From assembly GCF_014698835.1 (NCBI RefSeq), contig NZ_JACJTU010000010.1:1-64000 (forward strand): DNA of 64,000 bases, read 5' to 3'. The DNA is from Nostoc paludosum FACHB-159. GTDB taxonomy: Bacteria > Cyanobacteriota > Cyanobacteriia > Cyanobacteriales > Nostocaceae. The translations under genes and the position numbers were made by a program. Shown piece by piece: positions 9,500 through 18,517 of this stretch. The notes under the pieces are model-generated. The model was not told the origin of the DNA. It saw nothing but the letters and a program-made list of their open reading frames with translations, and searched no databases. Each line of letters begins with the position of its first letter. Position 1 is the stretch's first letter.

Positions 9500-10039
9500 T
9501 TAAGTTTTGTGAATTTTACTTTTCTTGGGGGTAATAGACGCTCCGAGTATTTCAGATACCCAAACTTCAAAGTTTCGGACAGGATGAGAGCGCAGAGCGG
9601 CGTCTGGATGAATAATCGGTTCAACTAAAATGGTAAACATTCCTAAGCGATTACCTGCTAAAACATCAGTAAACAAGCGATCGCCTACCATCGCGACTTG
9701 ATGCACTGGTAAATTCATTGCTTGCAGTGCTGCTCTAATTTTACGTCGGGAAGGCTTAGCTGCACCCAAATAGTAAGGTAAATTAAGCGATCGCGCAATT
9801 CCACCAATTCGGGCTTCACTCAAGTTATTGCTCACTAAGCACAATGCAGTACAAGCACGGATTTCCTCTACCCAGGTTTCTAGTTCTGGGGAAGCTGCCC
9901 CCACTCTAAAGGGTACTAAAGTTTCATCCACATCCAACACCAGCCCCTTGAGTCCGTACTGTTGGATAATGTCCGGTGTTAGGTTTAACACAGAACCTTC
10001 TAAAATTAAGTCAGGCTGTAAAAGATTGTTCCAGGTCAT
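9500..10039 (-). CDS. YqeG-family HAD IIIA phosphatase
   Basis: Small HAD-superfamily phosphatase of the YqeG type; the substrate is not established for cyanobacteria. The 179 residues include HAD motif I, LVLDVDETLVPF (about 34-45; DxDxT), motif II in LVSNN, a lysine-bearing KPSRRK segment, and motif III/IV, VGDRLFTDVLAGN. The ATG at 10039 (MTWNNLLQPDL) is preferred because homologues start with this segment; the open frame runs 33 bases further upstream. It lies 54 bases downstream of the PD-(D/E)XK-like gene on the same strand and may be cotranscribed with it. Confidence 0.88.
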   Translation of the reverse strand: MTWNNLLQPDLILEGSVLNLTPDIIQQYGLKGLVLDVDETLVPFRVGAASPELETWVEEIRACTALCLVSNNLSEARIGGIARSLNLPYYLGAAKPSRRKIRAALQAMNLPVHQVAMVGDRLFTDVLAGNRLGMFTILVEPIIHPDAALRSHPVRNFEVWVSEILGASITPKKSKIHKT

Positions 10040-10093
10040 AGTCAACAGGCAAATGTAAATAGCTCCAGACAAAAGAGCATAACCTAATAAAGT

Positions 10094-10720
10094 TTAGTTA
10101 GTCGAACTCCATCCTGGAATATCCCCACGAACACTTTGAGATAAAATCCCTAAAATTTTATCTATCTCTTTGATGTAATAATTATTCAAATCAATAAATA
10201 TCTCGTTTGCTTCTAACTTCAAAAACTTCCAAATCTCTCCTGTTGTTACCGCACCAAAAATTTTTTTAATTTCATTTCCTTCCTGTTGATTAAACAATTG
10301 TGCTGCCAACATTGCTGCTGCACATTGACCTAATCCACCTTTAATATTTTCATTTTTTGCTTCAATAATAATTACCACAGGCGCATTAATTGTTAGTTGT
10401 TCTTTAGAACGACTGATAATAAAATCACAATAACCATTCAGACCTTTCTCTGCATCTACATTAAAATCTGTTCCAGAAAATAAACTAATTGGATAATTAG
10501 CCCTACGTCTTACCTCCAATAAAATTGGTGTAATAATCATTTCTGAACGAGCTTTTTCAGTATTAATTGCTAAAGCCAATTCTGTGGTTTCTTCTAAGGT
10601 ATTTGTGAGTTTATCGCTTGGCTGTAGGGGTTCTATATTGCCACACAAATCAGTTTCTTCATCAATGCTGATGCTGAATGACTTTTTAAATTTACTTAAT
10701 GTAAAATCGCTATAAGCCAT
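10094..10720 (-). CDS. Conserved cyanobacterial protein with PD-(D/E)XK nuclease-like core
   Basis: A 208-residue protein beginning MAYSDFTLSKFKKSF, a start shared by a large family of unannotated cyanobacterial proteins. The middle holds a pattern expected of a restriction-endonuclease fold: GYCDFIISRS (acidic residue), a strand VVIIIEAKNENI with the E-x-K pair, then a helix GGLGQCAAAMLAAQ. No DNA-binding domain or methyltransferase is nearby, so it should not be read as a restriction system. Nuclease activity is inference from the motif order only. The ATG at 10720 is chosen over an upstream GTG at 10729. Confidence 0.65.
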   Translation of the reverse strand: MAYSDFTLSKFKKSFSISIDEETDLCGNIEPLQPSDKLTNTLEETTELALAINTEKARSEMIITPILLEVRRRANYPISLFSGTDFNVDAEKGLNGYCDFIISRSKEQLTINAPVVIIIEAKNENIKGGLGQCAAAMLAAQLFNQQEGNEIKKIFGAVTTGEIWKFLKLEANEIFIDLNNYYIKEIDKILGILSQSVRGDIPGWSSTN

Positions 10721-10882
10721 TTTCAGCACCTCATAGCAATTTGGTATTTTAGATTGGCCAATGTCCTATTTTACAGCTAGACGGTGATATGATAAATCAC
10801 ACAACAAGGGCAGAAAAATATTTCTTTCCTAGTCATCACTCAACAGTTAACTCTAATTTCAAGACAGCTTTAACGTTCGATT

Positions 10883-11455
10883 TTACTCTACTTCATTAAA
10901 AAGATGTTCTTCTAGGAGCGGTTGTACTTGACGAAACTCCTCTGGAGAAAGTAATTCAGGTTCGCCTGTTTTTGATATTCGTGCAAAAAACAATAGGGGA
11001 TCTAGAGGTGTATAGATTGCATATTCCTGATGTTCATCATAGAAGCTAGCCAATAGCTGTAATTGCTCTGGTTCTAAATCTGCTTCTTCGTCTTCGATTT
11101 CTAAAGTGAAGAGTTCTGATTCTTCAACTGGTGGTAAATCACCTGCAACTGTCAGAGCATAAGCTGTATTCTTCAGTGTCAAGTTTTGCTCGGATAATAC
11201 AGCTTGAGCGGTGCCAAAAATTTGCTCAATAATGGCGTCATCTTCTACAAGAACTGCTTCTTCTTCCTCATCTTCACCTTGCCAAGAAAAAATTTCTACA
11301 GGTGAGTCTACAGGAAGAAGTAAAACGTATTCTTGCCCATCTACCTCTAGGGTATGCTCTATGTAACATTCGAGCGATCGCCCTTTTTCATCAGTCAAAG
11401 TGATGGAACCGGCATGAGCGTTATCATTTTCTTCAGGAAATTCAGAGGAAAACAT
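10883..11455 (-). CDS. DUF3727 domain protein
   Basis: A 190-residue acidic, cytoplasmic protein of a family found in cyanobacteria and plants; its function is unknown. The N-terminal half (ITLTDEKGRSLECYIEHTL, then EYVLLLPVDSPVEIF) resembles the DUF1292-like beta module. An acidic linker (EDEEEEAVLVEDDA) follows, then the DUF3727 portion ending YAIYTPLDPLLFFARI and LSPEEFRQVQPLLEEHLF. The ATG at 11455 is preferred to a TTG just upstream. It lies downstream of ruvX on the same strand with a gap of about 140 bases. In many cyanobacteria a DUF3727 gene neighbours ruvX, and the arrangement here agrees with that. Confidence 0.8.
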   Translation of the reverse strand: MFSSEFPEENDNAHAGSITLTDEKGRSLECYIEHTLEVDGQEYVLLLPVDSPVEIFSWQGEDEEEEAVLVEDDAIIEQIFGTAQAVLSEQNLTLKNTAYALTVAGDLPPVEESELFTLEIEDEEADLEPEQLQLLASFYDEHQEYAIYTPLDPLLFFARISKTGEPELLSPEEFRQVQPLLEEHLFNEVE

Positions 11456-11596
11456 GGTCAAAATTTATAACTTTAATAAATACCAGCAACTTTGGAAATC
11501 GTTCAGCTATCAAATAGCTTTACACGTAAATTCAAATGCTGGGTAATAGTTTTCAGAATATCATGTTAAAAGGTATCAATACTCAATAGCCCCCAC

Positions 11597-12073
11597 TCAA
11601 ATGTGGGAATTAGCACGCTTCATATCCAGCCATTGTTGCAAAATCAAACAGGCTGCCTTGCGGTCAATTAAACCTTTATGGCGTGATGGAGAGCGATTCT
11701 CAGCTATTAGCAGTTGTTCTGCTTGAAATGAAGTCAATCGTTCATCTACGTATTCCACAGGCAAATTCAGCGCTTTGGCAAGTCTTTTAGCAAACTTTTG
11801 GACTTGATGCGCTTGAAATCCTAGCGAGCCATCCATTGAATAAGGTAAACCGATAACCAGGACTTGCACCTGGCGTTGATTAATTATTTGCCGGATTTGC
11901 TCGACATCTTGCTCAAAAGATGTACGTTCGATTGTAGCGATCCCCGCGGCAATTAAACCCGTGCGATCGCATCCTGCCACACCAATGCGCTTGCGACCGT
12001 AATCTAATCCCAAAGCTGAAATAAACGGTTTTGCTTGCTCTTGGGGTATCACACTACTTCTCCTGCTGTGCAT
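11597..12073 (-). CDS. ruvX: RuvX/YqgF family RNase H-fold nuclease
   Basis: RNase H-fold protein of the YqgF family, proposed to process the 5' end of pre-16S rRNA and earlier named a putative Holliday junction resolvase. The 158 residues show strand 1 with the catalytic aspartate (ALGLDYGRKRIGVA), LVIGLPYSMDGS, the conserved DERLTS, and the final acidic site in IDRKAACLILQQWL. The start overlaps the last 20 bases of the upstream acetyltransferase, so translation is probably coupled. Confidence 0.9.
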   Translation of the reverse strand: MHSRRSSVIPQEQAKPFISALGLDYGRKRIGVAGCDRTGLIAAGIATIERTSFEQDVEQIRQIINQRQVQVLVIGLPYSMDGSLGFQAHQVQKFAKRLAKALNLPVEYVDERLTSFQAEQLLIAENRSPSRHKGLIDRKAACLILQQWLDMKRANSHI

Positions 12074-13292
12074 CTGGCGATTCGGGAATCGGTGATGCTT
12101 CCATGCTAGTGTTTTTTACCGAAAAATTAATCGGTTCTGATTTGCTTGGCTGTGGTTTATCTGACGATGGTGACTTTGGTGGTTGTACCCACGACATGCC
12201 GCCTGGTATGGGTTTGCGAGCCGGTTGTAGACCTTGTAGCATATCAGTCCACTGAATTCCTTCTAAGGAGACGAATTTTGACTCCCGTAGCTTATGCCAC
12301 ACAGAGCGAGACATAATTAGCGTATGCTCTATACGTTTTGCTCCAATTCGCTCTAAATATTCTTCTCGCTCTGCCTGATAATCTGAGGAAGCTAATTGTA
12401 AGCCTTGCTGAGGAAAATCTTGGGCAATCCGAGCTAGTTGAGATAGTAATTCTGGATACAGCCAGGTGTAAGCCGGGTGAACCGTCAGCGTAGCAACGTG
12501 GGGGACTTCACCCTTGCGATCAAGTTGCACCTGAAAATAGCCGATGGCAGCTTTGCGTTGCGGTTCAAACACGTAACCACTGACTACTTCTGTTTTGGTT
12601 ACCCATTGCTTGACGGCATCCATTAAAACACCGAACAAACTGGTTTTAAAGTCGCGGGTATTGCGGTCAAAAACTTGACGCACCAAAGGTGGCATCGATG
12701 CCGTATCTAACTGATATAACAACTGAGCATCAGCATTGCTCACTGGCAAAAGGTTGGGCAAATCTGGCTCTGCTTGCGCCAATTCAACCAGTAATTCCGG
12801 CTCGATTTCCCAATATGTCATTTCTGCCAGACGCTGAAATCCATTTTGTCGATACAGTGCCAGCGCTTCTATGTCATTGATGTTAACTTCCAGTAGCCAA
12901 GTGCGAGCTTCCAAAATCGATTCAAAGCAATGACGCAAAAGCTGCGAGCCAATTCCTTGTTTATCGCCACTAGGTTCTAGTAGCACTCGATCGATCCGCC
13001 AAGTACTGCGTGTGCGGTTAAAAGGTGACACTTGAATCATTCCTAGAAGCATCCGCCCTTGCTCTGCTACATAAGCACAGAGGCGATACTGTAGCGGGTT
13101 AGGGAACCAACTCAAAAATTTGAGTAATCCATACCAGCGACGTAACCACTGCATCTGGCTGATGGCAAAATTGGCTCCCTTGGGAGTAAGGGCTGCGAAT
13201 GACTCTTGAGTTATGCGTTCAACTCCGTCCAGATCGCGGTATTGGAGTGGTCGGATGACAACGCTGAGATTTCGGGGAAGTAATGAAGTCAT
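12054..13292 (-). CDS. GNAT-family N-acetyltransferase, two-part
   Basis: A 412-residue cytoplasmic protein with a GNAT acetyltransferase domain at the N-terminus (about 10-160). SVVIRPLQYRDLDGVERI begins the fold, and GDKQGIGSQLLRHCFE is the acetyl-CoA loop, followed by LEVNINDIEALALYRQNGF. The second half (about 200-340) has similar secondary structure with LTVHPAY and may be a degenerate second GNAT copy. The C-terminal 70 residues are Pro/Ser-rich and probably unfolded. The substrate is unknown. The gene overlaps ruvX by 20 bases, which implies one transcript. ATG codons at 13310 and 13292 are both possible; the second starts at MTSLLPRN. Confidence 0.8.
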   Translation of the reverse strand: MTSLLPRNLSVVIRPLQYRDLDGVERITQESFAALTPKGANFAISQMQWLRRWYGLLKFLSWFPNPLQYRLCAYVAEQGRMLLGMIQVSPFNRTRSTWRIDRVLLEPSGDKQGIGSQLLRHCFESILEARTWLLEVNINDIEALALYRQNGFQRLAEMTYWEIEPELLVELAQAEPDLPNLLPVSNADAQLLYQLDTASMPPLVRQVFDRNTRDFKTSLFGVLMDAVKQWVTKTEVVSGYVFEPQRKAAIGYFQVQLDRKGEVPHVATLTVHPAYTWLYPELLSQLARIAQDFPQQGLQLASSDYQAEREEYLERIGAKRIEHTLIMSRSVWHKLRESKFVSLEGIQWTDMLQGLQPARKPIPGGMSWVQPPKSPSSDKPQPSKSEPINFSVKNTSMEASPIPESPDAQQEK

Positions 13293-13514
13293 TTTAATTC
13301 GAGCCGCCATTTAGCCTTAACTAACTGCTCTTTGCCGTAACTGCTGCAATCATCTTAACTACTTTCTCCTCTTGACTATTGCGCCAAAAGGGTGATTTTA
13401 GTAACTTAATACTTAAAAAAGCAGAAAAAGCAGACTTTGTGAGAATGCCATTGGCATTAACTCGACAACATCTGCCTTTATTTTATTTGAATTTTGATTA
13501 AAGTATGTGTATAT

Positions 13515-13721
13515 TTATAAGCCTTGTCGAGAAACTAGCTTTTCAAAGTGGGCTTGGGTTTGATGGAGTAGTTGCTGGCGGCTATCGAAGAGTGTTTGCT
13601 TCAAGGGTGGAACAAGATTACGAGCTTGCAAAGTCATGTGTAGTTGTAGGTTAGCAACATATTCACTGAAATCTTGATTCATTTCATCTGCGATCGCATC
13701 CGTTAAGAAATTGGATTCCAT
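13515..13721 (-). CDS. Small conserved-looking protein of unknown function
   Basis: A 68-residue protein from the ATG at 13721 (MESNFLTDAIADEMN). A GGAGA ribosome-binding sequence lies 11-12 bases upstream, on the coding strand before GTGGCAATG. The frame is open further upstream to 13772, but those codons precede the ribosome-binding site. It is predicted to be mostly helical and soluble, with QxxLLHQTQAHFEKL at the end. No family is recognised. It stands alone between the GNAT gene and an outer-membrane-type protein. Confidence 0.6.
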   Translation of the reverse strand: MESNFLTDAIADEMNQDFSEYVANLQLHMTLQARNLVPPLKQTLFDSRQQLLHQTQAHFEKLVSRQGL

Positions 13722-13873
13722 TGCCACTGTGTTCTCCTGTGTTAATCCTTTGCTGTCTCTGGACATCATCAAAAATTATCACGTTGTGTGGCCTAACTTC
13801 TTAGTTTGCAATGAACTTTAACGCTTCTTTAGAGATAGCCATCTCTACGACGGGCTACGCCAACGCCAACCCA

Positions 13874-14362
13874 TCAAAATCTTAAACCAATCCCACCTTG
13901 CACAGAAATAGCTGTACCACCACTATCACGGTAAGCATCAAAAGCGATGATGGCGTTACCAAAAAGCACAGTATTGCTATTCGGAATCATATAATCAATT
14001 CCCGGCTGTAAAGCAAAACTAATTTTATCACCCACAGGAGAGGAATCACCAGCAAACACCAATCCTGCACCCAAATAAGCATCAGCTTGCCAATTCAAAG
14101 GCACATCATAAGAAACCGTTGGTACAACTGCCGTGCCATTACCAATTAAAACTTGGGCACGCAGAGAAATTGGTGCTTCCAAAAGCTTGTAACGCCCAGC
14201 TATCACCCCCCCAATTTGCACGCCATCAGTAATACCAATAGCCGGGCCGATACCAATATAACTGCCATACGCTACTTGAGCCTGTGCTGGTTTACCACTC
14301 ATCGCTAAACTCAAGACCAAGCCAGCCCCCAAAACAGAAAGCGAATATGGAACATATTTCAT
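13874..14362 (-). CDS. Small secreted, probably outer-membrane beta-barrel protein
   Basis: The 162-residue product starts at the ATG at 14362 with a clear Sec signal peptide (MKYVPYSLSVLGAGLVLSLA) and a likely cleavage site after KPAQA. The mature part is rich in Gly and alternating hydrophobic residues, as in beta strands, and ends in aromatic Phe (QGGIGLRF), the usual signature of outer-membrane barrels. The barrel would be small, about eight strands. Transport or structural role is unknown. A GTG five codons upstream is an alternative start. Confidence 0.65.
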   Translation of the reverse strand: MKYVPYSLSVLGAGLVLSLAMSGKPAQAQVAYGSYIGIGPAIGITDGVQIGGVIAGRYKLLEAPISLRAQVLIGNGTAVVPTVSYDVPLNWQADAYLGAGLVFAGDSSPVGDKISFALQPGIDYMIPNSNTVLFGNAIIAFDAYRDSGGTAISVQGGIGLRF

Positions 14363-14436
14363 AGCCCAATTCCTCACACCAATGTGTCATTTGTCGTTTG
14401 TCATTGGGTATGGTGTATTGGGCATTAGCTTAGGAA

Positions 14437-14486
14437 AACTCTTCCCCAGTCCCTAGTCCCCAGTCCCCAGTCCCCAGTCCCTATTC
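14437..14486. repeat. Short tandem repeat array (CCCCAGT/CCCTAGT units)
   Basis: Seven-base units of the form CCCCAGT and CCCTAGT are repeated about six times between two genes on the minus strand. Same-class arrays occur at 47070-47200 and 55330-55365. Only one arm is present here; no complementary purine array follows. Confidence 0.7.
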
Positions 14487-14490
14487 CATT

Positions 14491-16647
14491 TTACGGGCAA
14501 CGAGGATGAATGCCACCTTGTGTACAAATATACGCTAGCTGCTTGGGATCTAAATTTTTGGCTTGAGAAAAATCAACACCTTGGACTACGGCGGATACTG
14601 AGCCTAAGTCTGGAGTTTGGACAAATTGATCGGCTGGATCTTGTTTGCTAGGAGCGAGAATTGTTCCTTGGAAATTTGCTCCTGCTACATTCGCTCCCCG
14701 TAAATCTGCAAGACTGAGGTCAGCATTTTGCAAGTTAGCGTTTTCCATCTGAGCAGAACGCAAAACAGCCCCAGTTAGACGAGTGGCGCTCAGGTTGGCA
14801 TTGCTGAGATTCGCCCGATCCAAATACGCCCCTGATAAATCTGCTCCTTCCCAATCGGTGTTAGTTAAATTGGCAAAGGATAATTGTGTTCCTATGGCAC
14901 TGACGCGGCCTAAACGCGCAGCGTACAAATTCGCTTCGTTCAACTTAGCGTCACCTAAATCTGCTCCAGTTAAGCTGGCTTGTTCCAAGACTGCATTTCG
15001 CAGATCGGCTCCCACTAATTGGGTGCTGTTGAGCTTAGCCTCATATAAACGGGCGTTGGATAAATTGGCTCTGTTAAGGGTAGCGCGGCTCAAATCGGTA
15101 CGGTTCATCATCACCCGGCTGAGGTTGGCATCAGTCAGATTAGCTTGCTGCAACTGAGCTTGACTTAAGTCAGCCATCACATCATCGAAGGTATCCCAGC
15201 GCCCATCCTCACCCATACCCCGAAAGCGGGCGGCCTTAAGATTGGCTTGGTTCAAATTTGCAGATTTTAATTTAACTCCTGACAAATCAATACCATCTAG
15301 TACCAAGTTGAATAAGGAACTACCTGGAGTACCGCTTTGACCTAATTGGATGCGACTCAGGTCAACACCCTCGATTTTTCCACTGTAAACAGACAGAATT
15401 TTATTGATTGTCCGTTGATTTCTTTGTAGCCTTCCTTGGCGGAGTTCTCGTTCTGGGGTTGCACCGCTGCTCAAAGACTCTAGTTCGCTCACCAGAAACT
15501 GATTCTTATTTTTTAATTCGGGGATGGCTTTGGGGCCGACACTTGTCAAAGCTTGTTGAATCGTATCCACGAGGCTGGGGTTGGTTTCCTTCACCAAGAG
15601 ATCCGCCAGAAATTGAATCGATTGTGGGTCTTTGAGACCACCCAATGCCAAAATTGCACTTTGACGTTGTTCAGTGGTAGCCCCAGAGTCGGGACTTAAT
15701 TGTTTGACAAGTTCCAGGAACTGTTGCCCGTTGATTTGCTTGGTTGCTCGCTGGGATTGTTGAACTTGGATATAAACTTGAGTTCCTATTAAAGTTGCCA
15801 ACACAGCAGTCATGCTCGTTAGCCCTACCCCAAACAAAGTCAGATTGGGATTTTGCTGTATCCGCCGCCATAGACGAGGTGTCTTAGTTGGTGCAGCGGC
15901 GGCTAATTCTTCATTTCCCTCTTGCCATTCTTGTGCTGGTTGGTCGCTATCCCCAACAGACTGAGCTTGTCTGTTAGCTAAGAGTGAAGAAGGGCGAGTC
16001 GCATCTATACTGTAAGTACCTGCGAGTCGATCGTGCAGAGCGCGACGCCCTCCCCGCCGGGACGGTAAAGCTATTCCTTCACCGAGCACCATTAACACAG
16101 CCAAAAAAGTGAATAATCCTAAATTCGGAAAAGCAAAGCTATAACGCCACAACAGATAAGCGATAGAAACAGGTACAGTCCAACGACCGACTCCTTCTCT
16201 AATGGCAACTGCTCCTAAACCAGGGGGCGCTCCTTGCTCGTTGACAACCCGTATTCCTAACCAACGTTTGGGAATTGTGCTACCAGTCTTAGCCAGTAAA
16301 TACAATTGCCACCAGGAAAGAGTTACAGGCGCTAATAAAGCTATTGTCCACAAAAAATTAGTGGGCCAGGCTACGTTACGGATACCATAACTAACAGGCA
16401 GAGCCAATGGTCTAGCGATCGCTCTTTCCGTTGTTACCAACACAGGATTGAGCGGCACTCGATTCAAATCGCTTCTCGAATCGACATAGACACCAATGCC
16501 AAAGGGAATCAACCCACTGGTAACCACTAGTGTGATTTCAGCAGCCCAAGCAGCAAAACGCCTGCTGGCTAACATTAGCGAATTGGCTCTTTCCGGTTCT
16601 TGTGACTGCCCAGATTGATTACTTCTCCTCACAGTTGGTGTTGTCAT
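14491..16647 (-). CDS. Membrane RDD protein fused to HEAT-like and pentapeptide repeats
   Basis: A 718-residue protein with three parts. Residues about 25-240 form an RDD-type membrane domain with several hydrophobic segments (ITLVVTSGLIPFGIGVYV, FLWTIALLAPVTLSWWQLYL) and RRALHDRLAGTY near its end. After another membrane segment (about 275-295), a short HEAT-like stretch contains RQSAILALGGLKDPQSI. Residues about 430-690 are pentapeptide repeats of the A(D/N)LXX type (ANLNQANLKAARF, ADLSGAYLDRANL), which fold as a right-handed beta helix. No catalytic motif is seen. It may anchor a protein-binding surface at the membrane, but this is inference. The next gene upstream, on the same strand, is a small membrane protein. 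Confidence 0.85.
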   Translation of the reverse strand: MTTPTVRRSNQSGQSQEPERANSLMLASRRFAAWAAEITLVVTSGLIPFGIGVYVDSRSDLNRVPLNPVLVTTERAIARPLALPVSYGIRNVAWPTNFLWTIALLAPVTLSWWQLYLLAKTGSTIPKRWLGIRVVNEQGAPPGLGAVAIREGVGRWTVPVSIAYLLWRYSFAFPNLGLFTFLAVLMVLGEGIALPSRRGGRRALHDRLAGTYSIDATRPSSLLANRQAQSVGDSDQPAQEWQEGNEELAAAAPTKTPRLWRRIQQNPNLTLFGVGLTSMTAVLATLIGTQVYIQVQQSQRATKQINGQQFLELVKQLSPDSGATTEQRQSAILALGGLKDPQSIQFLADLLVKETNPSLVDTIQQALTSVGPKAIPELKNKNQFLVSELESLSSGATPERELRQGRLQRNQRTINKILSVYSGKIEGVDLSRIQLGQSGTPGSSLFNLVLDGIDLSGVKLKSANLNQANLKAARFRGMGEDGRWDTFDDVMADLSQAQLQQANLTDANLSRVMMNRTDLSRATLNRANLSNARLYEAKLNSTQLVGADLRNAVLEQASLTGADLGDAKLNEANLYAARLGRVSAIGTQLSFANLTNTDWEGADLSGAYLDRANLSNANLSATRLTGAVLRSAQMENANLQNADLSLADLRGANVAGANFQGTILAPSKQDPADQFVQTPDLGSVSAVVQGVDFSQAKNLDPKQLAYICTQGGIHPRCP

Positions 16648-16702
16648 TGCATAATTCCCTTTGACATTATTTCTAGGCCTTGATTGGCAAAATTAAAATA
16701 GA

Positions 16703-17050
16703 CTATTGCTTACGTTGAAAGCTACTAGACACAAAAAATTTGTATCCAACATACACTAACACTGCTAAAAGTGCCAGACTGATTACAGATGCAACCAGTT
16801 TAAACACAGCTTGCACTATCGCCAAGCCTAACAGCACTGCTACACCCGAAAATACCAGCTTTTTTGTAGCTGATAAATTGCCAAACCAGATCCGAAATCG
16901 CTCCAGTTGCAAATTGAAGTTAGCGAAGCTAAACTCAAATGTCTGTTTTTGTTCTTCTGGTGATTGAGGAACCACGTGTGGTGAAGAATTAATCTCTGCC
17001 TCTAGCTTATTGAGGCGACGCTGCAAGTCTTCTTCTCTTTGAGGATTCAT
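16703..17050 (-). CDS. Small membrane protein, unknown function
   Basis: A 115-residue protein with a charged, coiled N-terminus (REEDLQRRLNKLEAEI) and two adjacent hydrophobic segments in the C-terminal half (about 68-85 and 88-107). The tail is basic (SSFQRKQ). Probably a thylakoid or plasma-membrane protein with a cytoplasmic coil. It lies 55 bases upstream of the RDD/pentapeptide gene on the same strand and is likely cotranscribed with it. No family is recognised with confidence. Confidence 0.7.
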   Translation of the reverse strand: MNPQREEDLQRRLNKLEAEINSSPHVVPQSPEEQKQTFEFSFANFNLQLERFRIWFGNLSATKKLVFSGVAVLLGLAIVQAVFKLVASVISLALLAVLVYVGYKFFVSSSFQRKQ

Positions 17051-17493
17051 CTATTTTTTCTACCTCAGCTAGGACACTTATTCAACAACATACCAACCAA
17101 AATCTATTTTGGTGGTTGTGTTAGTGATTTTAGCTAATGTCTGTGTATGTAAGACCTTTATCAGCAGGGAGAAATTATGTTTTTTTCTTGTTATTTTCCA
17201 GCCTGCTTTCTACACCTAGTGCTATTACTGCTATAAAATGTCAAAAATATCATTAGTACAAATTTGAGACAATGATGAAGTGCTAAATCTTCCACATTAA
17301 TAGTGACTGATTAAATCAATTCATTCACCATACATTTATAGCCCAGACTTTTCTAAATTCTATAAACAATCCTCAGTTTAGGAGTATTAAAAGATACGGC
17401 AGCTTTTGGAACAAAGTAGTAATTGCTGTCGTCTATTATGTTCAGAGTATATATAACTATATTGCTCTAGAAAAATCTGGAGCATTGATTAAA
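17051..17493. other. Intergenic region between divergent genes, nothing specific seen
   Basis: About 440 AT-rich bases with no convincing frame, repeat array or hairpin. Promoters for the flanking genes should lie here. A TATATAACTATATT tract near 17450 could be a -10 region for the downstream secreted protein, but this is weak. Confidence 0.35.
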
Positions 17494-17925
17494 ATGAAGA
17501 CTTTTAGTCTATTGACAATTGTTCCTACAATTTTAGCGATCGGTTTGATTTTCACTGAGGCTAATTTAGCACAGACACCAAATATAGAAATTAATCGGAA
17601 TCTGCAACCAGATCCGCTAATTTTAAATGGAAAGTCTGGGGGATCTGTGAAAAGCAACTGTGGCAATATCACCACTGCACCCAATCAAATTATCCAAGTC
17701 AAGGAGTCACTGCCTTACTTACGATTAACAGTAGAGAGCCAAGGTAAGCCAACACTGTTGATTGACGGGCCTGGAGGAAAGTTTTGCGTACAACCAGATA
17801 GTTACTCAGGAGGCAAGCCAGAACTTTCTGGTTACTGGCAGGCAGGAATATATTCGCTACATGTAGGAGATCTCTCTGGGCAACAGTATAACTACATCCT
17901 TTCAATTTCGCAACAAAAAAAATAA
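17494..17925 (+). CDS. Secreted protein of unknown function
   Basis: The 143-residue product from the ATG at 17494 begins with a signal peptide (MKTFSLLTIVPTILAIGLIF, cleavage near ANLAQ). A GGAG lies upstream at a usable distance. The mature part is beta-rich with two cysteines (in KSNCGN and GKFCVQ) that could form a disulfide. It also contains LRLTVESQGKPTLLIDGP and YWQAGIYSLHVGD, reminiscent of small beta-sandwich modules. It is probably periplasmic. A hairpin with a T run follows the stop. Confidence 0.65.
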   Translation: MKTFSLLTIVPTILAIGLIFTEANLAQTPNIEINRNLQPDPLILNGKSGGSVKSNCGNITTAPNQIIQVKESLPYLRLTVESQGKPTLLIDGPGGKFCVQPDSYSGGKPELSGYWQAGIYSLHVGDLSGQQYNYILSISQQKK

Positions 17926-17959
17926 GCTGCCTTTGGATCTAATGCAGCACCTTTTTTTC
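17926..17959 (+). terminator. Candidate Rho-independent terminator after the secreted-protein gene
   Basis: GCTGC at 17926-17930 pairs with GCAGC at 17944-17948, followed by a run of seven T (17952-17958). The stem is short, but the position directly after the stop codon and the T run support it. Confidence 0.5.
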
Positions 17960-18098
17960 TGTTGGCTGTTGACTTTTGACAGTTAACCGTTAGCACTCAA
18001 AGAACCTTATGATTAACTGTGCAATTTCATAAGCTATATAGCAGCCCAGTCTTTAGCCATTTGCCCTTTGCTAGTTGAGAATAACTAATCACTAATGA

Positions 18099-18470
18099 CT
18101 AATCTTCCAATGATTGAGTTGGTATTTCAACTGCTTTAACATCAATAGTGCCTGCTGGCGTCAAGCGCTGAAAATGACTATTTTGTACTAACAACGGCTC
18201 ACCACAGTTAGGACACTGCACCTGGCTGTTATTTAAACCTGTAAATTCATATCTACAGACGGGACACTGGTCAGCAACCAAGTTACGTTGCAACCACCAA
18301 CGCAAACCAAAGAAAGCCACAATGGGTGCCAACAAGAGCAACCCAACAATAATTAGCAACGAATTAACCAACCAACCCAAGCCCAGCGATGCTAGCAACC
18401 AAGTAACTGCTAGCAGAGTGAGCCAGGGTCGGAGATTTAAAAGATTCAATTGAAATGACTTAAAGCTCAT
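18099..18470 (-). CDS. Membrane protein with C-terminal zinc ribbon
   Basis: A 123-residue protein with two closely spaced membrane helices (about 15-33 and 36-58). A cytoplasmic zinc-ribbon follows, with two cysteine pairs: CPVCRYEF and CPNCGEPL (about residues 69-93). The C-terminal tail is acidic and polar. It is probably a membrane-anchored zinc protein; partner and function are unknown. It lies on the same strand downstream of the glycosyltransferase gene, with a gap of about 50 bases, and may share its transcript. Confidence 0.7.
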   Translation of the reverse strand: MSFKSFQLNLLNLRPWLTLLAVTWLLASLGLGWLVNSLLIIVGLLLLAPIVAFFGLRWWLQRNLVADQCPVCRYEFTGLNNSQVQCPNCGEPLLVQNSHFQRLTPAGTIDVKAVEIPTQSLED

Positions 18471-18517
18471 TTTTTAAATTTCGTCCTGCTCTCCTTCTAG
18501 GATAGCGATTTTGGCCA

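Noticed and set aside
18001..18020. GTTAGCACTC half of a CIRCE-like element
   Set aside because: The second half, GAGTGCTAA, is not present at the required distance, and no chaperone gene follows.
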